Positions 54,967 to 64,000 of a stretch of DNA of 64,000 nucleotides are shown here, piece by piece. Where the stretch lies: NCBI GenBank assembly GCA_030435675.1, contig CM059621.1, positions 17,298,001 to 17,362,000 of the forward strand. Direction: 5' to 3'. The DNA comes from Steinernema hermaphroditum (taxonomy: Eukaryota > Nematoda > Chromadorea > Rhabditida > Steinernematidae). The notes below the pieces were generated by a model. That model saw nothing but the letters and a program-made list of their open reading frames with translations. It was not told the origin of the DNA and made no database searches. Each line of letters starts with the position of its first letter. Position 1 is the first letter of the stretch. The position numbers and the translations under genes were made by a program.

Positions 54967-55089
54967 CTTCAGCTTCTTGGAACTTTTTCGTACCTCTTAG
55001 CGCTAAGTAGGGTCTTATAGGATAGATGAAAGTAATGTTTTATTGTGAAATCTTCTGAATTTTTTCGTAATTCGGGCATGGAATGGTAA

Positions 55090-55563
55090 TTGTGAGAGGG
55101 CTCAAAGGCCGAAGGGCCGCGGGGATCGACTGATGGGTGAAGCCGCGTAGATGAAGGTTGTCATTGAAGTGGTCGAAGCACATGAAGGGGACACACTCCT
55201 CTTGGGTCACCGTCACGAAAGAACGCCAGAAAAGATGTTCTTCTGCTCCTTCTGGATGTGCTTTTTGCGATGCCCGGGTTCATATGAATCTCGGCGATTT
55301 CCGCGTCCGTGATGATGAAGAGCCGTCAGAGAAGACGACGGAGACGGGTTTTCGTTCCGACTCCGACCCTTTAGCACCATATCCTAATTGAAGGTGTGCT
55401 GTAGAATTCTAGAGGTCGATACTGTATTGGATGCCTGTCTTTTGGTGCTCAGTTGACTCTCTGCTTCGTACGATTCGTTTCAAATGTGTTCTACTTCCTT
55501 GTCCCTATCTCGCAGTTCCGTAAATATCTGACGTTCAGACCATTTGCAGATTTCCTTATTCCG
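55090..55563. other. Gap between palindrome and TRMT10C-like gene
   Basis: On the minus strand 55265-55095 an open stretch reads RASQKAHPEGAEEHLFWRSF and then VTVTQEECVPFMCFDHFNDN, a possible remnant with a Cys-x-x-His spacing faintly like a THAP finger. It has no start or splice structure, so I do not call it. A spliced-leader-like acceptor CATTTGCAG lies at 55542. Confidence 0.3.
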
Positions 55564-57306
55564 ATGATTCTGCGAAGTCGTGTTTTCCGACTTCTCTGCC
55601 AAGAGCTGCCGACATGCTCGAAGCGGCGATGCTATGGCGTCGGAATGCCCCCACCGACGAGGGGCGAAGGATTCAGCGGCGGCAACAAGGCGAAATTCGA
55701 CGTTTTTGGTGACAAACTGAACGTGGAAGTGCCGGTCGATGTTTTGCCGCCGAAAGAATTTGTGGACAAGCTGAAACATCCCGTGCAGCAGGACAAACTT
55801 GCGCAGCTGATCTCGGAGCTGACAGTGAGTCTAGATGTCCCGTGGACATCTGTGTATGCGTCTGTGTTCAGTTGATCTACAAACTGTCGCCGACGGTGCC
55901 ACGGAAGATGACGGTGTCGCAGTGGCAGCGATATTTCGGACTGAAGGACGTGCGGGAACGCGAAGACTTCTTGTACACGTTGCATTTCGAGGAAATCAAC
56001 GAGAAGCAGCGGACGCAGGAGATGCAGGAGTCGGCGGAGCAGAAGAAGAAGGTCAGTTCTCAGTGACAGTACGCTCTAACGACGCCTTTCCAGATCTCCG
56101 AACGTCAGCAGATCGCCCACGACCGAGGCGAGATGGTCTACGCGCGCCGGTTCCACCAGCTGCTGGACATAAGAGGCGCCGATTTCAGAAGTAACGCTCC
56201 CGTGGAATAGCGCTGTCACGAATGGTCTTCTTCAGAACAGATAGATTCGATGTACGGTAGCCGGCTGATGACACAGGAAGCCGCCGACGAGAAGATGCCG
56301 CAGCTGATCATCGACTGTCAGTTCTTCCCCAACCTCTCCGACAAACTGCTCTCCTCCTACGTGCGTCAGATCCAGTCACTCCACGACCGCAACTGGTTCC
56401 ACCGGCGTCCCTTCCGCGTCACCATCGCGAATCTGATCGCCGACCCGGCGGCCGTCCGCCTCATGAAGCGTTACTGGCTCTTCCTGTACGGTCCACAGAA
56501 GAAGGACGACTTGTCCCTAGCGGAGATGGAAGATATGAACATACTGGACAATGACGGGCTAGCGTCGTCGTCGGACGACGAAGAAGGCATCTTCAGGCCT
56601 CATCCGATGGCCCCGAGGATCTCGACGAGGGGCATCCGGGACGTTCTGGACAGTGGGGTGAAGCCCGAAGAGGTCGCCTACATCAGCTCGACGTCGCATA
56701 GGATCCTCGACGGACCGCTGGATCGCTTCAAGGCGTTCGTCTTGTGCTCGACACTGGATTCGAAGCCGTGGTCCTCGGCGCTGCATGCCGCTCAGGTCGA
56801 GAAGCTCCCCGCTTATCGGCTGCCTTTCGACCTCTACGTCAAGTAAGTGCAACTTCGATGGAACGCTGGAGTGACGATGCGTTATTCTAGGTGGAGGAGA
56901 GGGAACAAAGTGCTGCCGCACTGCAACGTCGCCGCGATTCTTCGAGATGTCTACACGAAAGAGAAGGATTGGAAGTCGGCGATAGTCGCCAACGTCCCCG
57001 ACTACAAACTGAGCCCGGACGAGAACAAGGCGCCAACGCGGAAGGAGGACTTGAACCCGGCCAAGGTGAAGAGACTCGAGAGGGAGCAACGCATTGCGGT
57101 TGGTGTCGCCAGCTGGGAAACCTTAACTTCTGAACGCTTTTCAGCTTATCGAAAAGATCATGAAAGATGCGGGCAGGCGGAAGATCGACATCAGCCTCAC
57201 CGTGCACAAGCAGAAGGAGGAAGTGATTCCGAAGAAGGTGGTCCATCGCTACTCACGAGAAGAGAGGAATCGCCGCCGAAAACAGCAGATGGAACAAAGT
57301 TCTTAA
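55564..57306 (+). CDS. TRMT10C: Mitochondrial tRNA methyltransferase 10C-like (MRPP1, RNase P subunit)
   Basis: Exons 55564-55824, 55872-56051, 56094-56190, 56236-56842, 56891-57098 and 57145-57306 join in phase to 504 residues. The start follows the acceptor ATTTGCAG and opens with a mitochondrial-type presequence (MILRSRVFRLLCQELPTCSK). The SPOUT methyltransferase domain has PQLIIDCQFFPNLSDKLL, VAYISSTSHRILDG, FKAFVLCSTLDS, YRLPFDLYVKW and CNVAAILRDVYTKEKDWKSA. Animal TRMT10C methylates position 9 of mitochondrial tRNAs and, with SDR5C1 and PRORP, processes their 5' ends. An acidic insert (LASSSDDEEGIF) and a basic C-terminus (RRKQQMEQSS) make it longer than human TRMT10C (about 400). Confidence 0.82.
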
Positions 57307-57532
57307 CATATAATCTTCAAGTTGTTATGTTATTGTTGTTATTAAATTGCTCAAAAGTTTGGCTTGTAATCTACACTGTATTTGGACATCGTTACCCACT
57401 TCCAGACCAATGCTAAAGCTCATGAACAGAGAACGAACCCGCTTAAGCATTTACTGCAAAGACAGAAATAACAACTTGCCTAAAACAATTCAACTGCGTC
57501 CCTAGGATTAATTCTTTCTCCTAACAAGCTCG

Positions 57533-58500
57533 TTAGTCCTTGTACTGGTAATCTCGACGACTTCTCCGCTCTGGTGGCGGTTCGACCTTCACGAAACTGG
57601 CTGCCGCTCCGGGTAGCACACCAATCTTCTCGGCTAGCCTCTGTGCCGCCGTTTTTCCACTGTTGAACGATGACTCATCTGGCATTGTCTGAAAAGAAGG
57701 AGTTTGGTATCGTATGAGTGATAGTGAGAGGACAGAAGATAGATAAATAGACGCAGGTTACTTACCCGCTGAATCGTGAATTTGTAAACCATGCCATTTC
57801 CGTCAACATGGAACACAGAATACCCGTCATACCATTTCAGCTAAAAGCACACAATAAGCCATATCACGTGCGTAAAAGTACTCACGTTCTTTATTCTATA
57901 GTCGCGCTTGAAGTTCATCAAATTGAGTGCTCGCAAGAACGACAGGTAGTGGATCCTCCACCGTAATCTGACAGTACCGTCGTCGAGAATGGGCAGGATG
58001 TTCAAGGCAGTCATCTCAATATGAGGGAAGAACACTTGGCCCAAGACGCTGAATGTGCTCAGGTGGCCCATCACTTCGTAGATTCCTCTGAAAATGTAAA
58101 TTAGACCGGTCTCGATCTGTTTGTTGTTTTCAGAATGGCAGAAAAACTACTACTAGAAACTAGAAAACTACTAGAAAACTAGAAAACTACACTGCTATCA
58201 AAGACATGAGCGTGCAAGTGCAGGCAAAAAGGCGACTTACTGTCTCTGGACATTGATAATCTGGTTGTCTACGATCACGTCCTTCCTGTAGAACGTATAA
58301 TCTAGTCGTTCGCGAAACATCAGCGGCACAGTGTGTTCCAGACGTGACTGAACATGCTTCAGCTGGAACATTTCAGGCTTCTGCTGTGAACGATCATCTG
58401 CCCCGGTGCCACCTGCCGCGCCACTTGCTAGACACCGTTGAGACGACGTTGAAGCCCATGGAGTTAGGCGTGATGCGCCTAGACGTGCTGCCACCAGCAT
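57533..58500 (-). CDS. C6orf136/DUF2358-like mitochondrial protein, copy a
   Basis: Exons 58500-58241, 58087-57886, 57840-57766 and 57688-57533 join in phase to 230 residues. The ATG lies behind a TTGTTTCAG acceptor and opens an Arg/Ala-rich presequence (MLVAARLGASRLTPWASTSS). The core RLDYTFYRKDVIVDNQI, RLRWRIHYLSFL and LKWYDGYSVFHVDGNGMVYK matches the order and motifs of human C6orf136, a DUF2358 protein of unknown function and likely mitochondrial. It begins only 138 bases after the stop of copy b on the same strand, typical of nematode operons. Confidence 0.78.
58139..58195. repeat. Short tandem repeat (ACTAGAAA-type) in intron
   Basis: About six imperfect units of ACTAGAAAACT lie in the first intron of the C6orf136-like gene. 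Probably a simple replication-slippage repeat. Confidence 0.7.
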
Positions 58501-58637
58501 CTTGGCGTCTCAGCCTCCTGAAACAAAGATAGAAATTGGAAGCAAAACCAAAGTATGGTCGCGACAGCGGAACATCACCACGAGCGCACATGATAAGACA
58601 CGCCTAACAAAGATCCTATTAACAATTCATAACAGTC

Positions 58638-59545
58638 TCACAAAAATCCATTCTTCTTATCATCTTCAACCATCTGCTTCAGCTCTTTCTCTGCCTCCTT
58701 TTTCGCTTTTTGCTCGCGCAACTCTTTCTGTTCTTTCTTCACCTCGTCCATGACTTTCGCTCCATCGCGGTCTTCTTTCGTGATCTGCAAGCGTACGACA
58801 TTACGATATCCATACAGCAGTGAGTTATTCAGTGAGTGATTGAAACTGCGAAAAATAGGACATCGTGGTCGTCATAAACGGCAAAGATTTGAACGAACCG
58901 TTCGATTGACGAGCTTGTAAACCTCTCCCTTCGCTGTAACATGCATGTCGAGAGCTCCTTCGGTTTCCGCTATCACAGGCTAGAACATGAGCTTTAAAAT
59001 GTCACTTTTTCTGCAGCTCACCTCCTGCTGGGTCATAAATTTTGGCAAATACGACCATGTGTTCGTTTTCAGCGTTTCCATTTTCCACAAAACCGTGATG
59101 ACATCTTCTCCCTCATAAACACACGAGCCTTGATACTATAAATAGTTGAATAGTGTCATTTCGGCATTCCCTTGATGACAAGCACCTTGACTTTGTTGAA
59201 CGGCGACATATAGCGGTAGTACATTCGCACCTTGGCGACGTGGGCACTCAGCTGCGCCTTTCCCTTCACGTCGTACTTGTAGATCTTGTCCTGCAAGTGG
59301 ACATCATCGCTGACGATGTCGAAGAACGGCCTAAGGCGGGATTTCATGAACCCGGGAACCTAAAGTTGTGCTAGGTTACGGATGGATATTAACTGCACAC
59401 TTACAAGAACTTCCATCATCCAGTCGACCTGTAGGAGAAGCTCCTTTGACGGTAGTTCTTTAGGCGCTGCTGGCGTTGAAGCCGTGCAGAAGCGGCGAAC
59501 CGCACTGCTGAGCCCTAGCCGGTAGATATGGTTAAGAGAATTCAT
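58638..59545 (-). CDS. C6orf136/DUF2358-like mitochondrial protein, copy b
   Basis: Exons 59545-59405, 59359-59186, 59135-59022, 58979-58899 and 58784-58638 join in phase to 218 residues. The ATG directly follows CTCTTCAG. A presequence (RLGLSSAVRRFCTA) precedes DDVHLQDKIYKYDVKGKAQL, CVYEGEDVITVLWKMETLK and DMHVTAKGEVYKLVNRT. The order (dimerising strand with Y-x-x-DV, then W-x-hydrophobic strand, then MHV-x-x-G-x-V-Y-K) mirrors copy a, so I read them as old tandem paralogues. The C-terminus is a charged helix (EKELKQMVEDDKKNGFL). Substrate and function are unknown. Confidence 0.7.
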
Positions 59546-59992
59546 CTGAAGAGAGAGTCTAGAAGTTTAATGCTTACTAGTCCAGGCGCAAGGAGACCAT
59601 GTCAGTTCAGAAGTATGGAGCAAACACAAGATCTCACTTCAGAGCGAGAGTTTGCAGAGAAAATCCGAGCCAATAATTTGGAATAATTCCCACTCACGCC
59701 TATAGACAGATGTGTCTAGTTACTGCAGCACCATACAGACATGTCTAGCCACTGCAACCAGACAACTTGCGATTCCAGGCTCATAGACAGAAAGGCCAAT
59801 GCAGATAGACAACGAACACGACGTCTGCAGACGAGGTCTCAATCCAGCGATGCAAAAACAGCGAAGTGTCAGAAAATAACGGCACAAACCAATCAACGAC
59901 GACAAAACGATGGTTCACAAAATTTTATGGAATTTTCATCGCATCAATAACAACAACAAGATAACAAAAACAATGCAACAACAAGTATGAGA
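59546..59992. other. Intergenic within minus-strand cluster, no gene seen
   Basis: About 450 bases between LLPH and the C6orf136-like copy b. Short imperfect repeats around AGACAGATGTGTCTAG (59705-59720) and CAGACATGTCTAG (59738-59750) occur; no coding region. Confidence 0.4.
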
Positions 59993-60349
59993 CTAGCGGC
60001 GCTTACGGAGGTTTGCCTTGCGGCCGAGTCCGGATCTTTGGCCTTTAGCCGCCAGCTTCAGTTTTCTGATCTTCTTCTGGTTCAGCCATTTCGGGTACGT
60101 GCCGTCGGCCAACTTCATCGTCTTCAAGTTGATCGTACTCATGGAAGTCGCCTCCATTGCCTCCTCTCCGGCGAAATCCTCGATCTTCACGTCACCATCC
60201 TTCATCTTCTTCAGTTTGCGTGGCGCCGGAACGATGCCTTCTGTCTTCGACACCGTTTCCGTTAGCTGCTTTAGGACTTTCGTCTGCAGCTGCTCGCGCT
60301 TCACGGCACGGGCGCGTCTTCTTGACTTCGCGCGGATGCTCTTCGCCAT
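59993..60349 (-). CDS. LLPH: LLPH/learning-associated protein homologue
   Basis: Single exon, 118 residues, starting at the ATG four bases behind the acceptor TTTTTCAG. The protein starts MAKSIRAKSRRRARAVKREQ, the signature of the LLPH family (nucleolar, binds 60S pre-ribosomes). It ends in a very basic tail (SGLGRKANLRKRR). The middle has the conserved MSTINLKTMKLADGTYPKWL region. Length matches the family. Confidence 0.85.
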   Translation of the reverse strand: MAKSIRAKSRRRARAVKREQLQTKVLKQLTETVSKTEGIVPAPRKLKKMKDGDVKIEDFAGEEAMEATSMSTINLKTMKLADGTYPKWLNQKKIRKLKLAAKGQRSGLGRKANLRKRR

Positions 60350-60564
60350 TTTATCTGAAAAATACGCAAAGTTATTCGGTTCCTCATAAAAGTGAACTCC
60401 GACAAACGCGAATATGCAACACCCACGGGCAGAACTCGCTCTTCGATTACACAAACGCTACTTGCAGACTTTTGTACCATAATCTCAAAGTCAATAATCA
60501 GGCAACCACTTGCTAGAACCCAAGTAGTACCCTCATGGAGTCGTTCGACAGCTCTTTCCCCAGT

Positions 60565-60637
60565 GGCCTCGTGGCGCAATGGATAACGCGTCGGTCTACG
60601 GAACCGAAGATTGCAGGTTCGAATCCTGCCGAGGTCG
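60565..60637 (+). tRNA. tRNA-Arg (anticodon ACG)
   Basis: 73 nt. The acceptor stem GGCCTCG pairs with CGAGGTC (one G-T pair). D-arm GGCGCAATGGATAACGC, anticodon stem TCGGT/ACCGA with loop CTACGGA (anticodon ACG), and T-arm GGTTCGAATCC are all canonical. It reads CGU and, after inosine editing, CGC/CGA. It lies between MLYCD and LLPH on the opposite strand. Confidence 0.96.
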
Positions 60638-60707
60638 GAAAGAATTTTGTCATTTTTATCCATATAATTTCCATTTGTTAACCCGCACCAGGCAGAACAA
60701 TAGAAAT

Positions 60708-62109
60708 CTAGTTGAGCAATTCTAGCACTTGCTGATCAGTGTCAATCACGTGCTCGTTAATATACTGCGCGCTGTTCTTCGGCACCCTGTCGATGTAGTA
60801 GCGATAGTTGACCATGATTCCCATGCTGTTTTTTAGGCCACGAACACTTGTATCCCCTTTCCAGTTCAGCCTGTGGAGCTGCGCTCCATTTCGGAGATGG
60901 AAGTTCGCAACAGGGTCGAATGCTCCGCCAGCGGAGTTCTTCGATGAGTGGAGATATTTGGCTGCCAGGTGCATGAGAAGAGGCTTCGTCTTCTCGTATT
61001 CGTCCCAGTCGTTTGATTCGACGACTTTGATGAGATCCTCCGGTTTGAGCGATCTGAAAAAGGTCATATATAAATAGAGAAAATGCAGGCTGAACAGCTC
61101 GCAGTAAAATTCCCACTTACCCTGACAAATTCAATTCACCCATTCGGAGAGACCGTAGCAGCCATGAACGGAATCCAGGAATCGGCGACAAAGTACTGTA
61201 CTGCTTCACAAATGGCACGTCGACCATCAGTTCGCCAACAACACGCTTAATGAGCAGATTGCCGAGATCGATTCCCTTTAGGCCCGGCTGCATCGACGAG
61301 ATGGAATAAAATATGGCCGTATTGTGCTCTCGCTCGGTTCCCTCGAGGTGATCCTGCTTCACGATAGCTTGGATGCTTGACGATATGTCGTTTGTCAGCG
61401 CGACGTGTACCACCACCAGCGGCTCCCTCGGCAACGCTTCGTGGCTGAAGTAGAAGCACCTTCGATGCTCACCAACGCGCCGTTTGATGTCGACAAGTCC
61501 CTGGACCGGGTGTACAGCTTCTCGGCTGGCGATCTTTTGCAGAACGTCCGCTGGGGACTTCCACGTCAGGCGGTGAAGTCGCAAATTGCTGAAATATAAA
61601 TATTATTGAAAGATCGCTGATAAACACCGCTAAACCGTCATTTTGCCGGAAAGCATGCGAGAAATAGTAGCTGACCTCAAACAAAACCAGAGAGTGAGAA
61701 CTTCTCGCAGAGAGCGCTCCATGCTCCGCAAAGGCACAGAACTCTCCTTCTTCATCATCTCCAGAAGGTCGGAGCGAAGATCGCACGCGAAGTTGATGCC
61801 GTTCCGGGTGTTTCCCAGCGACTGGAACAGCGTACGGTAGTGCGGAGCGGAGAAACGGTGCACGTCGACGGCGGCAGCTTCATTGCGCTCGTAGAGTTGG
61901 ATGGCGGACTTCAGCCGCGAGTGGTCGATGCCGAAGTCGGTGGCGAGATGGCTAAGCGCCGCCGATTTCGACGGAGCGTCGGCCGCATGATAGAAGTCGA
62001 CGAAGGCGTTCGTGTGCTGCACGAGTTGGTCGGGCGATTTGGCGGCGGCGATCCGTTCACAGATTCCGACAATTCGACTGCCGCTTCGGCGCAATGCTGA
62101 GAGCCGCAT
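60708..62109 (-). CDS. MLYCD: Malonyl-CoA decarboxylase
   Basis: Exons 62109-61676, 61588-61121 and 61053-60708 join in phase to 415 residues. The ATG follows the acceptor AATTTCAG. The N-terminal helical domain is followed by the GNAT-like catalytic part: [36 protein letters not shown] (catalytic Ser), [34 protein letters not shown], and [10 protein letters not shown] (catalytic His). The enzyme turns malonyl-CoA into acetyl-CoA and CO2 and so relieves the brake on fatty acid oxidation. No peroxisomal SKL ending (it ends LELLN), so a mitochondrial or cytosolic site is likely. It is first in the minus-strand cluster. Confidence 0.93.
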
Positions 62110-62901
62110 CGGGATCTGAAATTGCCGACGTTAAGCGAATAACAAACAAGGCGGTAAACAATGCAACGAGCGATGGAAAACGCGATCGAATGAGCAGAGC
62201 GATCGATAAACAACCGAAGACACCCAGATCAAGCCTTGACACGTACAGAAATAGACGCGTCTCGTAATTTTGTCTAATGTTTCACCAATAACCTGTTTGT
62301 CTGTGTGGTTTGCAAAGCGGCACACCACACACATCGATTCTCTCCGTTGATACAATCAAAAGCATAAGCTCGAATAGCCGAACGAGAGTCGGCGGCACGA
62401 AGGACTGCACCACGTTGACCATCCCGAAGCCGAGATGGGGAGGCAACGCCAAGAGGATTTGGAGCAGTTGGCGGCCGCCTGGAGAAGAAGAGGCTCGTAT
62501 GAGCCTTGAAGAACGCGGCCGTCCCTGGGCACTTCTTTCCTGCAATCGTGTATCGAACATCTGAAGAAGAAGCTGTAGCTGACAAAAAGAAGGAGAAGAT
62601 GGCCGCCCAGGGGAGCTTTGGAGGCTGCAATGGTAGCCGTACAAGCTATTTTCTATGCCATTATGCCGCCTAAGCTTACTGTTGATGATTACCCATCGGT
62701 GCACCCTAGTGTCGCTGGTCTGACCAGAGCAGAATTTCTGGGAAGAGTTAGGACCATGCTAACTCCTTTATATTTTATTTTACTTTATATAGGATTTAAT
62801 TCTGCGTGATAAGGGGGGAGTCGAACCGGCTTAACCCCATGCGACGCACACATTTCGTCGAAGAATCGTTTGATGAAGTCATGCGCAGAACAAAGAGACT
62901 G
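62110..62901. other. Intergenic upstream of MLYCD, no gene supported
   Basis: A minus-strand frame over about 62300-62500 reads LLALPPHLGFGMVNVVQSFV, slightly like an ABCA-type membrane segment, but it has no splice structure or continuation. Nothing else is recognisable. Confidence 0.3.
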
Positions 62902-63678
62902 ACAAGGGAACATCCCCAAGTGCCCGACGAGTTAGGAGCTGAGATGTGGCGCGGCTTGTAGACGGTCTTCTAACTAAAGGGCCATTTATAGTCTGCGCGA
63001 CACAAAACCCCCTTTTCTGTGTCGCTTAGCTTGTCTACGCGTGACTATATATGCAAAACCAAATAAAACTGCACAGTCATGATGCTTTCGGATCGGCCTA
63101 TCAAACCATCAAAAGAAAAAAAATTGTGGGACATGACATGTAGGTTAACTTAACTGTCGCTTAGCTTTAACTTGACTGTCGCTTAGCTACGCGACACAGC
63201 TGCGCGACAGTCAAGTTGAAGCTAAGCGACAGTTAAGTTAACCTACGCAAAGTCAACCTAAAAATTTTTTATGCTGATGATTTTATATCCCGATCCGAAA
63301 GCATCATCACTGTGCAGTTTTATTTGGTTTTGCGTACATAGTCACGCGTAGACAAGCTAAGCGACACAAAAATGGGGTTTTGGGTCGCGCAGACTATAAA
63401 TGGCCCTTAAGAAAACGCACATAATCTCATCGGCCATAAATCAGTCGGGCTACCATAAAGATGGTAATGAAGTTGCAAAAATTGTAAGGTCTCCTGGTGC
63501 GATGTCCCTGACTCGTCAGAATATACGGTTTTCATGTCAGTTTTTGTCATTTTTTGACCCCCTTTCGACTGATTTATGGCCGATGAGATTATGTACGTTT
63601 TCTTAGTTAGAAGACCGTCTACAAGCCGCGCCACATCTCAGCTCCTAACTCGTCGGACACTTGGGGATGTTCCCTTGT
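62902..63678. mobile_element. Foldback transposable element interrupted by a nested MITE
   Basis: Left and right ends are inverted copies starting ACAAGGGAACATCCCC. The left arm runs on to CTTCTAACTAA, is interrupted by the MITE at 62977-63407, and resumes as GAAAACGCACATAATCTCAT. The right arm mirrors this unbroken (63566-63678). Without the insert the element is about 344 bp and nearly all palindromic. Frames on both strands (KKTHIISSAINQS) are a by-product of the palindrome. Confidence 0.8.
62977..63407. mobile_element. MITE inserted at a TA within the foldback element
   Basis: Ends AAGGGCCATTTATAGTC and, inverted, AGGGCCATTTATAGTC are flanked by TA (62975-62976 and 63408-63409). The uninterrupted right arm of the host shows the empty site CTAACTAAGAAAAC. 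The 431-bp element is itself a long palindrome; its centre near 63190 carries repeated GTCGCTTAGCT and TAACTTGACTG motifs. No coding capacity. The TA target fits a Tc1/mariner-type mover. Confidence 0.8.
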
Positions 63679-64000
63679 GAGTTGCTGAACCTACATATTG
63701 TATCCCTCACGAAACTCTTCCGAAATTCGGAAAGGTCCCACCACGGGAAATTCGCGCGCCATTTCCTGCTATCGGCAGGTTTACAATGGAAATTGGTGAT
63801 TATCACAGTTTTCTCGCGAGCTGCGCGATTTCGCTAGAATCTCTGAGCGTAACTTTGTTCAGCGTAACTTTCTGCATCGAATGAACCCGGGTTTGTATCG
63901 ATCTGAGCGAAATCCACAGAGAAATAAGCTTTACATTAATTTGCCTTATCAACATCCCGGGTTTTGGCCCATTTCTGGCATAGGACAGGGAACTTTTAAG
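63679..64000. other. Window end, no gene seen
   Basis: About 320 bases to the right of the foldback element. No coding region, tRNA or repeat recognised. Confidence 0.4.

Larger units (their letters stand above)
51560..55089. repeat. Right arm of the large inverted repeat (palindrome)
   Basis: Reverse complement of 44151-47815, carrying MSP (-), forkhead-TBP (+) and the unknown gene (-) in mirror order. It differs from the left arm by a 2-bp and a net 109-bp deletion in forkhead-TBP, substitutions, and a diverged MSP 3' UTR with a CA-repeat (about 51575-51592). Confidence 0.95.

Noticed and set aside
55095..55265. Minus-strand peptide FMCFDHFNDN region, faintly like a THAP finger
   Set aside because: The full C2CH pattern is not there and no gene structure surrounds it.
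62282..62630. Minus-strand frame with LLALPPHLGFGMVNVVQSFV, faintly like an ABCA transporter segment
   Set aside because: No start, splice sites or continuation; too short for a family call.
63400..63634. Two similar small ORFs on opposite strands at the right end
   Set aside because: They mirror each other because the DNA is a palindromic foldback element.
1..64000. CRISPR arrays, bacterial operons, prophage or rRNA genes
   Set aside because: None seen; intron-exon structure, MSP and eukaryotic tRNAs show a nematode nuclear genome.

Overview
The window is nuclear DNA from a nematode. The clearest marker is a pair of intact, intronless major sperm protein (MSP) genes of exactly 127 residues. 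Introns are short (mostly 41-65 nt) with TTTCAG-type acceptors, and many start codons sit just downstream of a lone acceptor-like TTTCAG or TTGCAG, as expected for spliced-leader trans-splicing. I cannot name the species. Exon joins below were worked out by hand from splice consensus and frame; those of the larger genes close in frame over their full length.

Region 1 (1-40,004) is dominated by three giant secreted serine carboxypeptidase (peptidase S10, cathepsin A-like) genes. Gene 1 (1-4,760, +, cut by the window edge), gene 2 (16,681-26,854, +, 2,239 residues) and gene 3 (40,004-28,562, -, 2,233 residues). Genes 2 and 3 each carry a signal peptide, four complete S10 domains with intact Ser/Asp/His triads, a Ser/Thr/Pro-rich stalk and a hydrophobic C-terminus. 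Basic cleavage sites sit in the excision loops, so they look like membrane-anchored polyproteases. GATA sites upstream of genes 2 and 3 suggest gut expression. The 3' ends of genes 1 and 2 carry an inverted 450-bp duplication that reads as the scar of a ~22-kb inversion. Inside that segment lie a truncated Mutator-like element with its target duplication, an S10 relic, an ELM2-SANT protein, an unrecognised alpha-helical protein, a small OB-fold-like protein, mitochondrial ribosomal protein S7, a prenylated-looking coiled-coil protein, a secreted Cys-rich CPG4-like protein and a mariner relic.

Region 2 (40,800-43,800, -) holds a Sec7-domain ARF-GEF without a PH domain and the Polycomb PRC2 subunit EED/ESC.

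Region 3 (44,151-55,089) is a large palindrome: arms of about 3.6 kb in inverted orientation around a 3.7-kb spacer with a sterol O-acyltransferase-like MBOAT gene. Each arm carries an unrecognised basic protein gene, a protein fusing a forkhead winged-helix domain to a complete TATA-binding-protein core, and, divergently, an MSP gene. The left arm has the intact forkhead-TBP gene and a nonsense-broken neighbour; the right arm has the reverse. This forkhead-TBP/MSP unit is the most novel thing in the window.

Region 4 (55,564-62,109) is housekeeping and mitochondrial: a TRMT10C/MRPP1-like tRNA methyltransferase (+), then a minus-strand cluster of malonyl-CoA decarboxylase, LLPH and two C6orf136/DUF2358-type genes, with a tRNA-Arg between. 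The window ends in a nested foldback/MITE element (62,902-63,678).
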